DNA of 64,000 nucleotides from Primulina eburnea (GCF_022965805.1 NC_133116.1:3472001-3536000), one strand, 5' to 3'. Positions 37,934-52,300 are shown, numbered from the stretch's first letter. Translations and numbers: made by a program. Notes: generated by a model from the sequence alone, not told the origin.

Positions 37934-39499
37934 TCACATCATTTTTTGGTACGAAGCAACGCCACGGTTGTTCCGCCTCCTCGAACTCCTCCCGCGGTGG
38001 TGACGATGGCTGCCATTAAACTTGAATTTCTCCCTCAGCCTCCCAGTAGTTTTAAACATCTCCCTCTCCGAAGACACAATCACGCATTCCGGAGGTGGCA
38101 CGGGATATCTTATATTATCGTAGCAATACGAATAATACATATGGTTTTCGCGAAACCATTTCATGGATTTGTATCCTTCGGAAGAGATAGAAGAGTAGTC
38201 TTTTGCAATCAACGTTTCAATCCTATCCGTGCAATTTGTGGACAATATTTGCTCGTTAGGATCGACGATGCATCCCTCGAGGACAAGATCTGTGAATTCT
38301 GTAACAAAGGGTTCGAATTGGTAGTTAACCTTTTCTCTGCCGCCATTCGTAGCCCAGGACGAAGCATCCCATATGGTAGCATAAATTGACATTGGTTTGG
38401 ACGGGTAATCCCCCCTCATGGATGGATTGTGTATCACTTCTCGTATTGGGACATTGTCCACGTAAAATCTGAATTCATTAATATTATTGCATTCGGCTAA
38501 TATAGCATGTTAAGATCCAAAAGACAAAACTATTAATTCTCAGCACAGCAAAACTATTAACACACGGCCAAACACGAAAAGTAACTTACATGATGCGTTT
38601 CGGGTTCCAGAGAATGCTGTATCGATGTGAATCCTTGCTTGGATCGAACCACATTCGATACCTTTCCTCCCTCCCCCGAGACACGCTTCCATTCCCGTAC
38701 ACGTTCGTCTGAAATCTCCATGGCTTACCATTTGTGTTTCCCAGAAACTCTATGTCTAATTCGTCGTGGTTCCTTTCAAATGTGTCCACATTTGATGTCT
38801 ACACAAAACCATCTTTGTCAGGTCTACTTGTATAAATCAAGAGATCAGTATACTTGTTGGAATGCCAAATATTTATATATAATACCAAAGCTCCTTCATG
38901 TTTTTTTAACCTTTAATTTGTTTGTATGTATTCTATAAACTGAATAAGAAAAGGCAATTACATGATCACTATAGTATGTACTGTCAAAATATTAATGAAT
39001 AATTGAAATGAATTGTACTTACATAGAAAGCAACCACAATTCCGGCAGTATGTTCCGATGGCATCTTAATACTGGCGCTAAAGAAACCATAATTGTAATA
39101 ATCAGAAGATATAATTCCGGAACCTGAAAATTAAATAAAAGTATGAAAATTGTTAGGAAAATTTAATCACATCAAACGTACATGTTAAAGTTTCATGCAA
39201 ACACGTCACAAGATATTGAATAATGGGATTCGCTAATACAAAATTTGACCTGAAAAACGGCTGAGGAGGAGGCGAACGGTCTTTTCGTCGGGTGATCGTT
39301 GGATGTTGAATTCGCTAAAGAGAGGGGAATATGATTCGGAAAATGTGAGGGCCGTTACGTTGAAAGTTGTGGTGGTCGTTCTCAAGGCGGGGATCGTGGT
39401 CGTAGCCGTGATGATGGTGGTGGTGATAGATAAAAACACGAGGATAACAAGGGGTGGCAAGCTTCTTGTTAGAGAAGAATATTGCGTCAAATAATCCAT
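37934..39499 (-). CDS. Xyloglucan endotransglucosylase/hydrolase, XTH27-30 type
   Basis: Four exons: 39499-39250, 39123-39023, 38798-38590 and 38468-37934, giving 364 residues. GH16 enzymes of this family cut and rejoin xyloglucan in the cell wall. A hydrophobic N-terminal stretch ([12 protein letters not shown]) is a likely signal peptide. The catalytic motif is [10 protein letters not shown], with Glu nucleophile and acid/base, followed soon by a glycosylation site in YGNGS. The XET C-terminal domain ends in [10 protein letters not shown], then a long basic His/Arg-rich tail. The tail and the PPPECVI block point to the group III-B enzymes (XTH27-30), closest by memory to XTH30. All junctions are GT-AG and in phase. 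It converges with POLD4, about 460 bp apart. Confidence 0.92.
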
Positions 39500-41422
39500 T
39501 TCTTTCCCTAAAATGTTGTTGGTTTCTATTGTTTATCATTGGTGTTCCTCTCTCCTAATAAGTCTCTAATTTCTTTCCCCTTTCGATCTGCACACCAAAC
39601 AAATCGGACATGTATGCGTCATTTTGGGTGAAAGGTGGTGGCGAGAGAGGACTCTTCTGCTAGTTTAGATTCACACAATACACATATGCACTTCTATATA
39701 TTTTTTCTTAGTAACAAATTCACTAAAATAAAACACATATATATATGCATTTATTTATGCATACATGAACTATATATGTGTGTGTGATTATATTTAATGT
39801 ATTGAGATTTTTAATATTAATTGAACCGGTTGTGCCCGCAACATTTCCAGACCTCAGTTTTTTTTATATTTGAGGCGAGTCCACAAAACTTGATTTTCAT
39901 ATATTTTTTATCGACATAAATATAATGATATTTGTAAAATGAATCTAAAGGTGTACATTTGTCCTCGTATATATGTTTTGAGCCTTCATTGCGTAGTCCC
40001 TCAATTCATTATGTTCTTGATCATTCAACTTGTTATCAAAGTCATTCTGATTCAATTGTGCCTACTTTCGTTTTTAATTAAAGCCTCTTCATTTTGTTTT
40101 TTCTTTCATTTTTTTTTATGTTAAAGACAATTGTTTTCTTAAGTGAGGCATGTTTGCTTAAACCCTAAATGATAATATGCTCATATAGTTCATAGATTGA
40201 TAGACTTAAATAGTTCTAACTTCTAAATTCAGAAAGAAGAAAAAATATCACAAAATAAATAAAAAAAAATTAGTGCAATATTTCTTCAAATTTAAAATAT
40301 TTTTACAGGAGAGAAAAAATACCCAATTTTAAAACTCTGAGATATTGAAATTGCGAATTCCAAATATGTTTGAGCGGTGAAGTGAGAGAGAGACAGAGAG
40401 AGCAATTTTTGTTTACTTCAACTGATCCGTTTTCTCTCGCTCCTGTAGAGTATTTGAATGACTTCAGTCCTCAGCTTCCGTTGAACGTGTGAAAGAAACC
40501 TAGCGCAGTAAAGTTCTCAAATGACTACAACGGGGCAAGATGGTTACGGCAGCTATACAAGAAAATATATCAGACCAAGAATTGTGGAATAAATAGTATT
40601 TGATTCGAAGTCATCGTACAACACAGCAAATGTGCTCTTGATTATCATTCATATGAAAAAGCAAATAGTTTTGTATCTCACGAATCGTATTTTGTGAGAC
40701 GGATCTCTTATTTAGATCATCAATGAAAAAAAAATTCTTTTTTATGCTAAAGTACTGATATAAATAATCATATCATATCACTTGTTTTGTACAAGTATTA
40801 TTTATCTCGATCAATCAAACTATTAATTATTTATTTCACATCAATCAAATTCGTAATAATTTATCTCACATCAATTAAATCAATAATACAAAATTACGAT
40901 ATTACCCCTAATAAATAATATTATTAATATTCTATTAATATTTTCGACAATGACAAAATAATAATATCATATTATTTCAAATTTAATCAATCAAATCAAA
41001 CAATATATTAACTTTCATTATCTATTTATTTTATTATTATAAAATATTATCTATCTCCATATTATATACCTCGTACCATAAACTACGCGGTACCTAAAAT
41101 TATTTAGGGACTACTTGTGAAAAAAATATAAATTAGATCAAAATATCCAGCAATGAAAAATATAAACTCTAGAATCAAATTCTATAGATTTTATGACATC
41201 AAATACAAAAGCGTGTAGCGAACATGATATCTGCCCACTGACTATCGAACAAAATATACAAGAGAGTGATATCACAAATAAAGAACCTGATTTCATCGTG
41301 AGTTTGATCCATTTAGTCTTTGGCGTTTTTCGACGCGAACTTTACCTTAATTAACAATCCACAAATGCCACAAATTTGCGGCACCCATTACAAAATTCAT
41401 GACTAATACTACCTTATCTTGG
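39500..41422. other. XTH promoter and AT-rich spacer
   Basis: Upstream region of the minus-strand XTH gene, then AT-rich spacer with a partial MITE-like copy at 40686-40758. No gene seen. Confidence 0.5.
40686..40758 (+). repeat. Partial MITE-like copy
   Basis: Only the left half of the family remains: CGTATTTTGTGAGACGGATC, then the TTTTTATGCTAAAG block. The right half is missing. Confidence 0.65.
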
Positions 41423-41677
41423 TCAACGTTGACTAATTACCTTCTCGGGATGAGATATTTGATCGGCGGCATCGATTATGATCCCGTCGGTGGGGACAAG
41501 GCGAGGAATTCCATCCACAATTGGATAAGAAACGCCGATTGAATCGCTTATTAAGGCATTGGTTTTCACGCAAAGTCTCAAGGGCTGCTTGGATAGTGGA
41601 CAGACCAACATCTCCAGGAGGGAGGTGTTTATTCCGACCCCGGCGCATTTTAGTAGCACTCCGCTCCCTCTCACCAT
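41423..41677 (-). CDS. UPF0434/Trm112-like small protein (PreY-like)
   Basis: 84 residues from the Met at 41677. The core is LLEMLVCPLSKQPLR, then SYPIVDGIPRLVP, the two conserved blocks of the UPF0434/Trm112-like fold. The animal member PreY is mitochondrial and linked to coenzyme Q and complex I; the role in plants is not established. The longer upstream frame to 41770 lacks family similarity, so the MVRGSG start was preferred. Only one cysteine of a possible zinc site is visible, as usual for UPF0434. GAGAAG followed by GTAATT near the end could be a splice donor, so the last few residues may differ. Confidence 0.7.
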   Translation of the reverse strand: MVRGSGVLLKCAGVGINTSLLEMLVCPLSKQPLRLCVKTNALISDSIGVSYPIVDGIPRLVPTDGIIIDAADQISHPEKVISQR

Positions 41678-42469
41678 CCTCGATTCTTGTGTCGAAATGG
41701 CGACAGTAGGGTATTGTTTATGGATGGATTTGGGGATATCTTCATTTTTGGGGATTACAGTCCAGCCCACTAGTGAAAAACGAGGCCCAGTCTATCAGTG
41801 GGCCCATAATAACAGGACTTGGACCTGTCCTCGATTACAATTACCATACTTTGGGCTAGCAAACTAAAAATAACCTTTGATTTGATCCAATTATATCATA
41901 CAGTACTTCAAAATAAAATGCGATATTATTCTTTAAAAATGAATTGAATTATATAATAAGCATTAAATGTAGCCTGGGCCAAGTTATTTATTTTGTTTGT
42001 TCAATAATTCAAAACTCAAGACACCAAATTAAATTGGATGGATGATGAATTTGAACCACCAACTTAAACCCATAATAAACCATGCATAGGTCGTCAAATA
42101 ATTGAAGATCAATAATTTCCCACCGAACTAATAACAATACTAAATAAAAACAACCATTATATATATTTCCTGTCAATTCACAAACTTTATATTAGGATTT
42201 TATATTTTGGAATTCCAAAAATATTTATATTATACGTGTGCCTATGTTTGTGTGTATATACGTGGTATTCATGTTGAACTTCTTGGTTCCTCCCTGATCT
42301 GTAGTTTATCAAATTTAACTTCTCTCTTCTCGTTTTCTCACAGACAAAGAAGTTAAAATCTGATGCTGAAATAGAAGGGAATGAAAATGTATTATATGCA
42401 TGCATGTGTTCTTCCGTTTCATTTTTATTACATAAATTAAGGTACTTTCTGAAGTTGTTTTTGAACCAA
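41678..42469. other. Divergent spacer between PreY-like and ABIL genes
   Basis: Holds the promoter and leader of both genes. AT-rich after about 41870. No gene seen. Confidence 0.5.
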
Positions 42470-45349
42470 ATGGATGCTCACATGTTTGCAAATTCGATGG
42501 ATGATATATCCATACAACGCAGCTCCCAGTTTGCTAGTAGCTTCAAGGTAAAACTCTATACCTGTGTACATAGTACTCTTTATTAGTTCAATTGATTTAA
42601 TTTGAAGACTAGCTCTTTCCCAAATACATGAAAGATTCTTCAGCCTTGAAACAAAATCTAGATTTCTATCTTGTTTTTATTGCATCTGATCGATGTTCTT
42701 ATTACTTTCATTGCTTTTAGGATTTGAAAACTCTGAGGGAACAATTATATTCAGCAGCCGAATATTTCGAGTCATCCTATGTCAACGAGAATCATAAACA
42801 CTTGTATGTCATTAATAACAGATCTTGCATATTATTTGTTCTGAATTCAAAAGAATAATTGGTACGGTTTTTGATCATTCGAGTTTGATATATTCCTTTT
42901 TCAGTTTGGTAGAGGGGTCGAAAGATTATGTTGCCAGAGCTCTAGTCCATACCGTTGATCATCTGGGCTCTCTGGCTGATGAACTCAACAAATTCTTGGA
43001 TGAAAAAGTCAATGAATTCTCTGATACATATATTCGATATTCTTCCATTCAACAGGTAAAATTAATTAAAATCTTACTGAATTTAATTATCACCACAAAA
43101 ATATTGTTGATTTTATGGTGAAGGAGAAGCTAAAGGGTACATTATTCTATTGATTTTTTTTAATGTATGTATATATGAAAACGTAGAGATTAAGCACTTA
43201 CCAAGGATTCTTGGATTTGAGAGGCCTATCGAAACAATCGATGATAAAGCATCATAAGAAGTACAACATTCCAGGCAATTAATTTTTTTTTCACAACTTT
43301 TTCAGTAACCCTTTTAACGATATATCAATCTTTGTTTTCTGTGTTTAGACATGAGCTTATTATTGCCATGTTTTTTTTTTTTTTTTTTCGGGTGCAGATG
43401 CAGATAATGTTATATCAGCGAAATCAAAGTTTTTGCCCAAAAATTGCAGTCCATGTCCTGAATATGACAAGCACCAACCAGAGCAAAGTAACTTTTTTGT
43501 TGTAGTATTTTTTAAAATTGTTTCGGTGATAAGAATTTGTGCATGACGTCGATCTGTTGTAAAATTTCGGTAAGAAACTAGGTTTTTAACTAAAGAATTT
43601 CGAATATTTGAAAACAAATATTCAGGATGGCTGGTAAGAGAAAATTGAAATTTTAGTCTGATAAGTTGGTTTGTTTCAAGTTTTAGTCATGTTATTTGTC
43701 AAAGTTTGGTTTTTTCGAAACCATTAAATCTACTAAATATTGTTTATTTGGCAATAATACTCTCATATATGGTTCATGTGACAATAATAAATTTTTTTAT
43801 ATATATTTCAATATATATAAACAAAAAATAAAATAAAACTACATCTTTTTCATCTCGTTTTGAAGTATTGAGAGTCGTTTTGATTTAATTTTCTCTTTAT
43901 TTTTTATCAGATAATTTTAAATTTGAGTAATATTAATATGCTTAATTCTCGTCACATGTGTTATATAAGAGAAAATCAATGTCAAATAAATCATATTCGA
44001 TGGATTTAATAGTTTCGGAAAAAAAAGACCAAAACAAAAAAAAAAAAAAACTAAATTAGTGTGAAAGCTAAACTTTGATAAATTATAGGAATAAACTTAA
44101 AACTAGACAACCGACATGACTAAAATTGTGATTTTTCTGCTCTTGTCACGTCCATTACTAGATTTGTCCTTTAACAGCTAAACTTGTATATCCGTTGTCT
44201 TATTGAGAATTTTTAGTGTTCTGCATGAACTGAACCAAGATGTACTTTGAAGGGATCAAGAAAGTTGAACTCAGCATGTGGCATAAATATAAAACAAAAG
44301 AATTAATTGGGTTGGGAAAAAAATTTACCCTTCTAATAAAATTGCTTAAAAAATATGGTTATTTGGATTTAAGATAAAGCACACATTCTACTACCTTCTC
44401 TTTCTCTGGTTCAATGAGAAAGTATTAGTTGAATATTTATAAGGTGTATTATTTGTAATGAAATGAAATTTACTTTTGCCACAGATATTACATTTGATAA
44501 AGCATTTCAAGCATCAAAATCGGAGCATAAATCATCTGTATTAAGGTAAATGAAAACATGAGAAAAATGTGATATTTTCTCGATCATTTTTTTAATTTTT
44601 TTTGACATCTCTTGATTTTATCAATCTAGCTTAAAGTGTGATATTTTATGCAGAAAAGGACAGTCAAGGATCTCAAGTGTTGAAAATTCTCCAATTTCTA
44701 AAATCTTCTCTTACATGAGAGTCGTGTCTGATAAAGAATCAGGTCAGTTCTCAATATATTTGGATTGGTTGAGAGATATGTCAAAGTGTCACTCGCTCTC
44801 AAGAATTACATTTTTGAGTTACTGTATTTATGTTGACAACGATTCTTAATCAAGATTTATGTCTATAATTAAAACTATGAGCTGTTCAGACCAAAAAAGT
44901 GGGTTGATAAACGATTTGGGGTCGCCCCGCGCCATGCAAGTTGAGTTACATGAATGCGAGCTCACTCTGTCACTCATGATATTTTGACATTCTCCCTTGA
45001 ATTCAAACCTGCAGGGAGATGCTCAGTCTCACCTCTTCGTTTGCTACTGAGAAGGTCGGGCACAATCCATTATAGATCAATGTCACCAAGCCCTTGTAAC
45101 GAAGAACACAAGGTAATCACTGAATTTCAACCTTAGATATTTCTGTATTGAAGTGTAGCTTTGACGAAGAAACGTATATGCGTGCATTATATATTATTGC
45201 AGCGTCCATTAGAACCAAGACGAGCCGTTTCCGTGTGCTGCAGATCGGAGATGAGAAATCGAGAAAGAGATATCGAATCTTGTGTCAAGAAAAGTGGCCA
45301 TATGTTCAAAGCATTTCTTAACATACATCGATCAAGAAAGGAAACGTAG
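42470..45349 (+). CDS. ABIL: ABI-like protein (ABIL), SCAR/WAVE complex subunit
   Basis: Nine exons: 42470-42547, 42721-42803, 42905-43055, 43187-43274, 43398-43487, 44485-44545, 44654-44742, 45015-45112 and 45203-45349, giving 294 residues. ABIL proteins are the plant Abi subunits of the SCAR/WAVE complex that activates ARP2/3 actin nucleation in the cytoplasm. The N-terminal half has the family helical core: LKTLREQLYSAAEYFESSY, ALVHTVDHLGSLADELN and LSTYQGFLDLRGLSKQS. The C-terminus is Ser/Arg/Lys-rich and ends with a basic block (AFLNIHRSRKET). Intron 4 (43275) starts GCAATT after CCAG, a GC donor needed to keep the frame; nearby GT sites lead to stops. Which ABIL paralogue it is cannot be told safely; ABIL2/3 is likely. 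Confidence 0.87.
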
Positions 45350-45934
45350 ATTATCGGAGATGATAGATACGTACAGACTGTTCCATTACAGATAAGTGCA
45401 TGATCGTGATATTTTTTAATATTTTATCAAGTCAGACAATTTACCCGTCACGGATTTTAAACGCTAGCAGTCGATTGTGGCAACTATTTAAATATATTAA
45501 ACTGAAATAAACAACAATTTTTGTGTTCAATTTTTATCTTTTAGGTTATTTATTTTTAGGGAAAGTAGTTTTTTTATACACAATTTGTTTAATTTTGGAT
45601 TTTGACCAACTAAATTTTGAAATTTTGGTTTTGTACACTATTTTTTTAATTTTCACAATACTGATACATTGAAAATACTGTATCATGTCTACGGTGAGAT
45701 TATTTAAGTTGACCAAAATAAAACATTTTCTCTTTTTTCAACTTAAGTTTTAAAATTTGATTCCACGTCGACGGGAGATTACTTTATCAGTTAGTTGACG
45801 TATATCTTTGATTAAAGGAAGAATAAAAGCGATATACCATTCAAGAAAATCTGCCTTATAACTTAACAACGAAAGTTTTGATCGGAAAACTAGAATAATG
45901 CTTTCATATATATACATATGTATATATATACAAA

Positions 45935-46009
<75 letters not shown>

Positions 46010-46317
46010 ATGCCAGCATACGAGCATGTCGGAAGGCAGAACATTTAAGATGGATAATGGTAGAGCATAATTGACACAACATCAGCTGCCATCATGACCT
46101 TATTATTTGGCATCAAGCTGCAAGATTCTACCGATTATCGAGGGCTGCAAGCCAACATATTATATCAACCTTCGAAAAACATACATGAAACGACATACTC
46201 GGTCACATTCTTCTATGTATCATGAGATCCGAAAGAGTGATAGATTATACATTTTGAACACCATATGAACATGTATGAAGGGAAGTTCTACGGGAAGTAT
46301 TATACTATTGCTTTTGT
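45350..46317. other. Spacer between convergent ABIL and ZGRF1-like genes
   Basis: Two 3'UTRs and AT-rich spacer, including a long TA microsatellite. An apparent ORF across the TA run (45750-46082) is only repeat-encoded Ile/Tyr. Confidence 0.6.
45939..46008. repeat. TA dinucleotide microsatellite, about 70 bp
   Basis: Uninterrupted TA repeat, preceded by interrupted TA/CATA sequence from about 45907. Likely polymorphic in length. Confidence 0.95.
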
Positions 46318-49300
46318 TCAAAATCCAAGATCAAAACTTGGGAACTCGGCTATTTCCTCTGCAATGAAATCATGTTCAACATCCGAGGTATCTTGAGAAG
46401 CACCATTATTTGAATCAGACATACCAAAACCATGAACTGCTCCTCCATGGTCTACACTACTGGTTCCTTTGTTTTCTTCACAAAACTACAGCAGAAAGGA
46501 AAAAATGTGTTACTGTTAAAAAAGCTCAAAATTCATATGCAGCAAAACGCGTCAACACATTTTACCTTTTCTGGTATATTGGAGTTAAAATCATTTGTTG
46601 ATGCGGCAGTTAGTTTAGCTCCAAGCTCTGCAAGGTTATAGTTCACTGAATCATCATAAAGAGCCAGGTTTTAGGCATGAGCATAACGAAATATAGCTTG
46701 CCTTTGCGTGAAATGATTTGGGTGGGATTTTCGAGCTCCACATTTTTGTTCGCTTTCATGAGAGATGCTGATGTTGAAGTTGTTTGTCCGAATGAATTCA
46801 AGGTCGGAGTTACCAGTATTTGAGGCTCTGCAGCTGAAGAAATTGACTCCAACTCACTATTATCAGTGCCCTCAACATTACAGGTGAGCAATGTATTGTA
46901 AATAGTTCCAGAGCTGCAGTAAAGGGAAAAAAAGAAAGAAAGAAAATTCAAACTTATTAAGGTTAGCAAAATGACCAGTAATGAGTTTGATCATCCAACA
47001 CATATATTCCACCAGAAAGCAAGATTAACTATGAACGTGTGTGTCCATTGCCAAGGGAGAAAAACAAATGCGTTGTTCCAAGTTTTCCATGATGCAACAT
47101 GTCCCATTGTTGTTAACCACTTTGACAAATCTTCAACTGATATCACAAAATATTTTTGCTAATTCGAAACTCCTGTAAATTGTTTTTGGGCAAGCTAAGG
47201 CAGTCGAGGATATCCAACTAAAAGTTAGTTGACATAGTCTTAGTAGAAAGTGCGAGCTCTGTCAAACAACAAAATCATTTCTCACAGAGGTGAGATTCAT
47301 ATATGGGAATAAATTTTTGGACAGTACAGCAATGTTTCCTATGTCATCGAAAGAAATACCTTTGTTTCTATTTTCTGAAAATATTTTTCATGTCCAAAAA
47401 TGGAACTGATAATTCCCTTGCATGTCACAAATATATATTTGTTCATCATATTTTCATGTTTCCAAACGTACTTCCATCCATAATTTTAAAATGTGTAACA
47501 TAACATTAGAATACACACACATATAAGTTATATTCAGGAATAATAGTAAATATAAGTTATATTCTCCAATATTAACTTCCAAAAAAACTCCCCAGAAACA
47601 CTTCTGCAAATGCCAAAACAAAACAGAAAACTACCAGTGATTTTTGCCTGTTAATCGACAGAAAAAGAACTACTACGAACCAAGACATTTCAAGACTGTT
47701 TTGATTACTAACAAATGCATCAATAACTTCAAGACTGTGGAACCTGAAACTGTTTACATCACTCCAATTGCAACATTAATAAAAAAAATTACTATTTTTA
47801 TATTTGATCACATTTTTTTACCAGTATGCATACCTGAGACGGAATGCAGTTGACCTAGCCTGGGATCTTCTTGCATTTTCATAAACTGAGCAATTTTCTG
47901 CATCATTTAGAATTTCAACACCCTCGCATTTTAAAATCCTATTGTTGCAATCATCATCGAAGACTTCCTCTATTACTTTATTTGCACTTTGATTACAATT
48001 TTGTGCATAGATGTCTATGTGATGCTTGATATCAGAATGAGCTAAAGAATGTGAGCCATTTTGCTCCTCCGGCAAATGTTTGTTCTCTGAGACCAACTTT
48101 TCCTGAATCATGGGTTTTCGGAGAATGGACAAGATTTCACTGGCTGCCTCAATAAAAAACTTGCAACATTTCAGGTTATAAGAAGGAATTAGGATGTACA
48201 AAGAAATAACACATAAAATGGTAAAAAAAATGGGATGATTGGATGCTATTAGCACATTATATTTGTCATTTACTGGCTTGATCATTTTGTAGATGCTTAA
48301 AATATCAAAGGAAGTAAAGTGAAACAAAGAGATTCTGAAGTTCTCAATTTAGTCTATTCCGCAAACTATGAAATTGTAATTCGCAGCATGGTGAACAGTA
48401 CGTAATTTCGATTCCTTGTGGATGCTTCTACCACCTAAAGAAAAATAAAGGATTAGCAAACAAAGTCTTTTAGGAAATAATGAACGATATTTGAATAAGC
48501 ACGTCACAACTGGTTGGTAAACAAGGTTTGAATCATGTCCATCGATAATCATACTATCATAGGTAACTCTGTTAAAAAAGCAACACTGACACCCTTTCCT
48601 GGATGCAGGAACAGGAATGAAGTCAAAGCAAACACTAATATAAGACATCACAAAAGAAAAACATTGAACAAGAAGAGTGAGACTTCATTTTGACATGTAG
48701 ATCAACTGGATAGGCACTGCAACTAGTACAATATATGAAATATAGAAAACTTATTATCTGAATTTATACTGATATAGAACAAATATGGATACACTAATTG
48801 CAACACTATCCAGATCAAGGGATCTTATTACCAGCACGTTTAGGCACATTTGTAGTTGTTCTACAAATTATATTGGTGTCTACAATCTTGCAACTTGAAT
48901 CACCAAAGTCAGAATGTTCCTTTTGAGAAGTGTTGTATTGTGGTTGTCCTTGCATTGAAGCCAACATAAAAATATGAGATCAGTTATTACAATTTAGAAG
49001 ACATGTCTCCCCAAGTCAAGTATCCTTAGGGAAAGAGGAAAGAAGACATTTCAATTCACCAATAAAATGCTTCTAATTGGATGTACTTGTTTAAACTTTA
49101 AAATAAATGAAAAATTCAGATTATACTTCAATATGTATGGATCATCTCCTCCTCCTGAGAAGCATAGAAATCTAACAAAACCTGGCAAAACAATTTGAAC
49201 TATGGCACAAGGAAGAGAAATGAAAAAAGAGACACGAATTCATCCTCTTATAATTACACTGCTAAATTAGTTAATGTAAGCAGTTCAAAAATGCTGTGGC

Positions 49301-52300
49301 TTTTACTTTGTACTGGGAACACATTCCACCATGATTTGTGATATATATACTGGCTAACTTTTGCAAACCCCCAAACTAGGCATGGATGAAGTTGGTAATT
49401 ATGAAAAAACAGTAAGATTTACCAAAATGCAGACTTCAATAAATATGGTAGAAAGGAATGTACCAGCATGAAATTTCTCGTTGCATGATATTTCAGCTTG
49501 ACTATCAGATATATTTTTTCCAACTATTTTGTGATTTTTCTCTGGTGGAGTCAAATCGATTGGCAGCTTATGATCTTCCAGTTCTCCAATTTCTACCAAA
49601 TGACCCTCAAATGCTAGTGATTCACCAGACTTAACTAGTTCGTTCTTTTTCAGAAACCTGCTATCCAAGAGCCGTCTGTTTGTATCATACAACATGACCT
49701 TATGGCAGAAAACGATAAAAGAAAGTTATATATTGAATGGATAAAAGCAAAACAAATGGTGGACGAAAAAAAAGGAACACCAAGGGCAATTCAAGCCTTC
49801 ATTTTAAATGACGATGTAGATGAGCAGTAGGCGATACGCCCTTACAATTGTTATCGAGAAATGAAGAAATGCACAAAGCCTGACCATAAGATATCCATAC
49901 TAAAACAAAATGATCAAATTAATGTTGAAGCTGAATGTCTCATAAACATTTGGATCTTGATATCAAGATTGAAGGATAAACTAAAGAATTTTGTGAACTC
50001 ATAACCCTAGGGAAAGACATGAAAAGGGAGGGAGAACTTAATATTTGAAGTTTAGGATAGAATGAATTTTAAGGTTTTTCCTTCACTTTCAGCTTTCTTT
50101 TCATTGATTTTGATTATTATTTGTAGTTCTTAGACAACCTTACCTAGAAAAATTTGCATCAAGCTTCTCCAGAATCCTGCTTGTATCAATGGATACTTGG
50201 CTGTTAAGACATCAATAATGCAAGTCGTGCAGCTTTGTTTTGGATTGTAACATCTCAAAGTGTGTCATAAGGGTTTCAAGTAATCATCCAATTCTACCAA
50301 TATAATATTCATTCTGTTTACATTCTAAGTCAGGCAACCTTTAAATCCATGAGAATCAAGCTTTTACGTTAGCCTAAAAGGTGTAGAGTTCAAGGCTTAT
50401 ATTTATATTACTCCTAAATTTAACTCATATTGCAATAGTCCAAATTTGAACTCTCAACTTTTAGGCTCCTACTAATAACTTCAAATTTAACTCTACCTTA
50501 ATTTTCAAGTTTTACGTTGAAGCATTTGGAGAGATCAAGTTCAAGGGTCAAATGAATAATTGAAGAAGAGAGCTGGGGATTACACCAAAAATTCATGGTC
50601 CTAACATTGTACTTGCCACCATAATCCTTAAGCCGCTATGTTTCTTGAAATTAAGAGCAAGTAAGATAGCCAAATGACTATTGGAACTACTAGTATAGAA
50701 AAATTAAAATTTGTTTTTTGCGGCGAAATACTTGTTGATACCTGCCTCCCTTGTGATCCACGAACTATAAGATGTAAAAATCCATCATGAAACTTCTTCG
50801 CCTTTTGTGTTAACTGTGTAGTGTACAAGACCTGCCACTCTTAGTCAGAAAAGAGAATTATTAATTTTTCTCAAAGAACTTTTGATAGACAAAAGGAATT
50901 AGCAAATTATCGAAACTTAGAATTTAAAAGAACATAATTATTTGCCAGTCACTGGGTCACATGCCATGGCAAACATACGTTTGTTTAAAAAACATTCGGC
51001 AAAAGATGAAATGAGATGCCAATATTTTAGAAAATCTTGACTATAATTGCTATAAAAATTGAGCTGTTGGCACATATCTATGATAAGAAATTGGGGTAGC
51101 TAATAATCTAAAACATGATCTCCTTAATAATTTTCTATACCCCCTTGCACCTGATAAATAGTTGAAGATTATGCTTTTCAAGCGTATGGTCAAACTCAAG
51201 TCAAGGACTTACCTATTTTAGTGGATTTTGTCATGTCCGAAAAACTTGGTGAAGAAGAAGACTTATACTTGTTTAATTCACTGTTCTTGAACTCTGAAAA
51301 ATGAGAATAACTTTTCAGCTTGCTAACTATAAGATCTCACAAATATCAGAGTGATTTAGAGTTGTACGTCTTCAAACTTTCGAGGACAATCAGTCACGAA
51401 AACAATATATTGCTAAAAGAATATTAACAAAGACACCAGCATTTTCATTCAATTGTAGACATTGCTACCCCCAAGGGGCAAGGACCATACCCAAGCTATA
51501 AATAGTATATCAGTGGAAAGTTTTATATGGCCACCAACAAGAAACAATTGTTTACTGTTTACCAAAATAAGTGGAGAAAAGTGTACAAAGCAATCATTCT
51601 TTCAACACAAAGCACAGAGAAGGTTAGCGAACAGACCTCGGATAATTTTTTGTGATGGACTTAACTTAGTCAGTCGAGTTCTTTCCCCAAAAGAAGGCTT
51701 CCTATCTTTTCAACAGAACATGGGATTTGCAGACAGCTAAAATTGGATCAATTTCCCAACAATTTAATGGAGAACCAGCTCTAAATAACATAAAGAAGAT
51801 AAAAACTTTTAAAGTGTCAACAGAACCTGAGTTATTTTTGTACCCGTGATTGCATGATGAACTTAATTTCTGTTTAGCTTTCTTATTGTTATCTTGACAA
51901 TTTAAACTAGCAAAAGGTTTATTCCCCACACTCTGCTCGCCAATGTCCACAAGGTAGGAGTCAAATGTCATTGATTCACCAGATTTGATAACATCGTCTT
52001 TTTTAACAAACCTAGTCTCCAAGAGCTTGTCGTATTCATCATAAAGCATGATCTGCGGATGATTTTAGAAAATTCCAATAGATTAAAAGTCATACAAGCC
52101 ATTCCACTTACGTTTAAACATGTCCACAGTCAGAGAGATTGGGTGAACACTAATTAAAATCAGTGTTCAATGAAAAATGTGAGCCATTATTGTGCAAATA
52201 GAGGCAATACAAACAAACATCAACCCTGATTAAACTAGTCAGAGCATAAATAAATCCCGCTTGTAGTAAAAAAAATTCAAACTTTAAGTTAGTCAAAATG

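Noticed and set aside
41678..41770. N-terminal extension of the PreY-like protein
   Set aside because: The extra 31 residues lack family similarity and are not obviously a transit peptide.
45750..46082. ORF with a long Ile/Tyr run
   Set aside because: Produced by the TA microsatellite.
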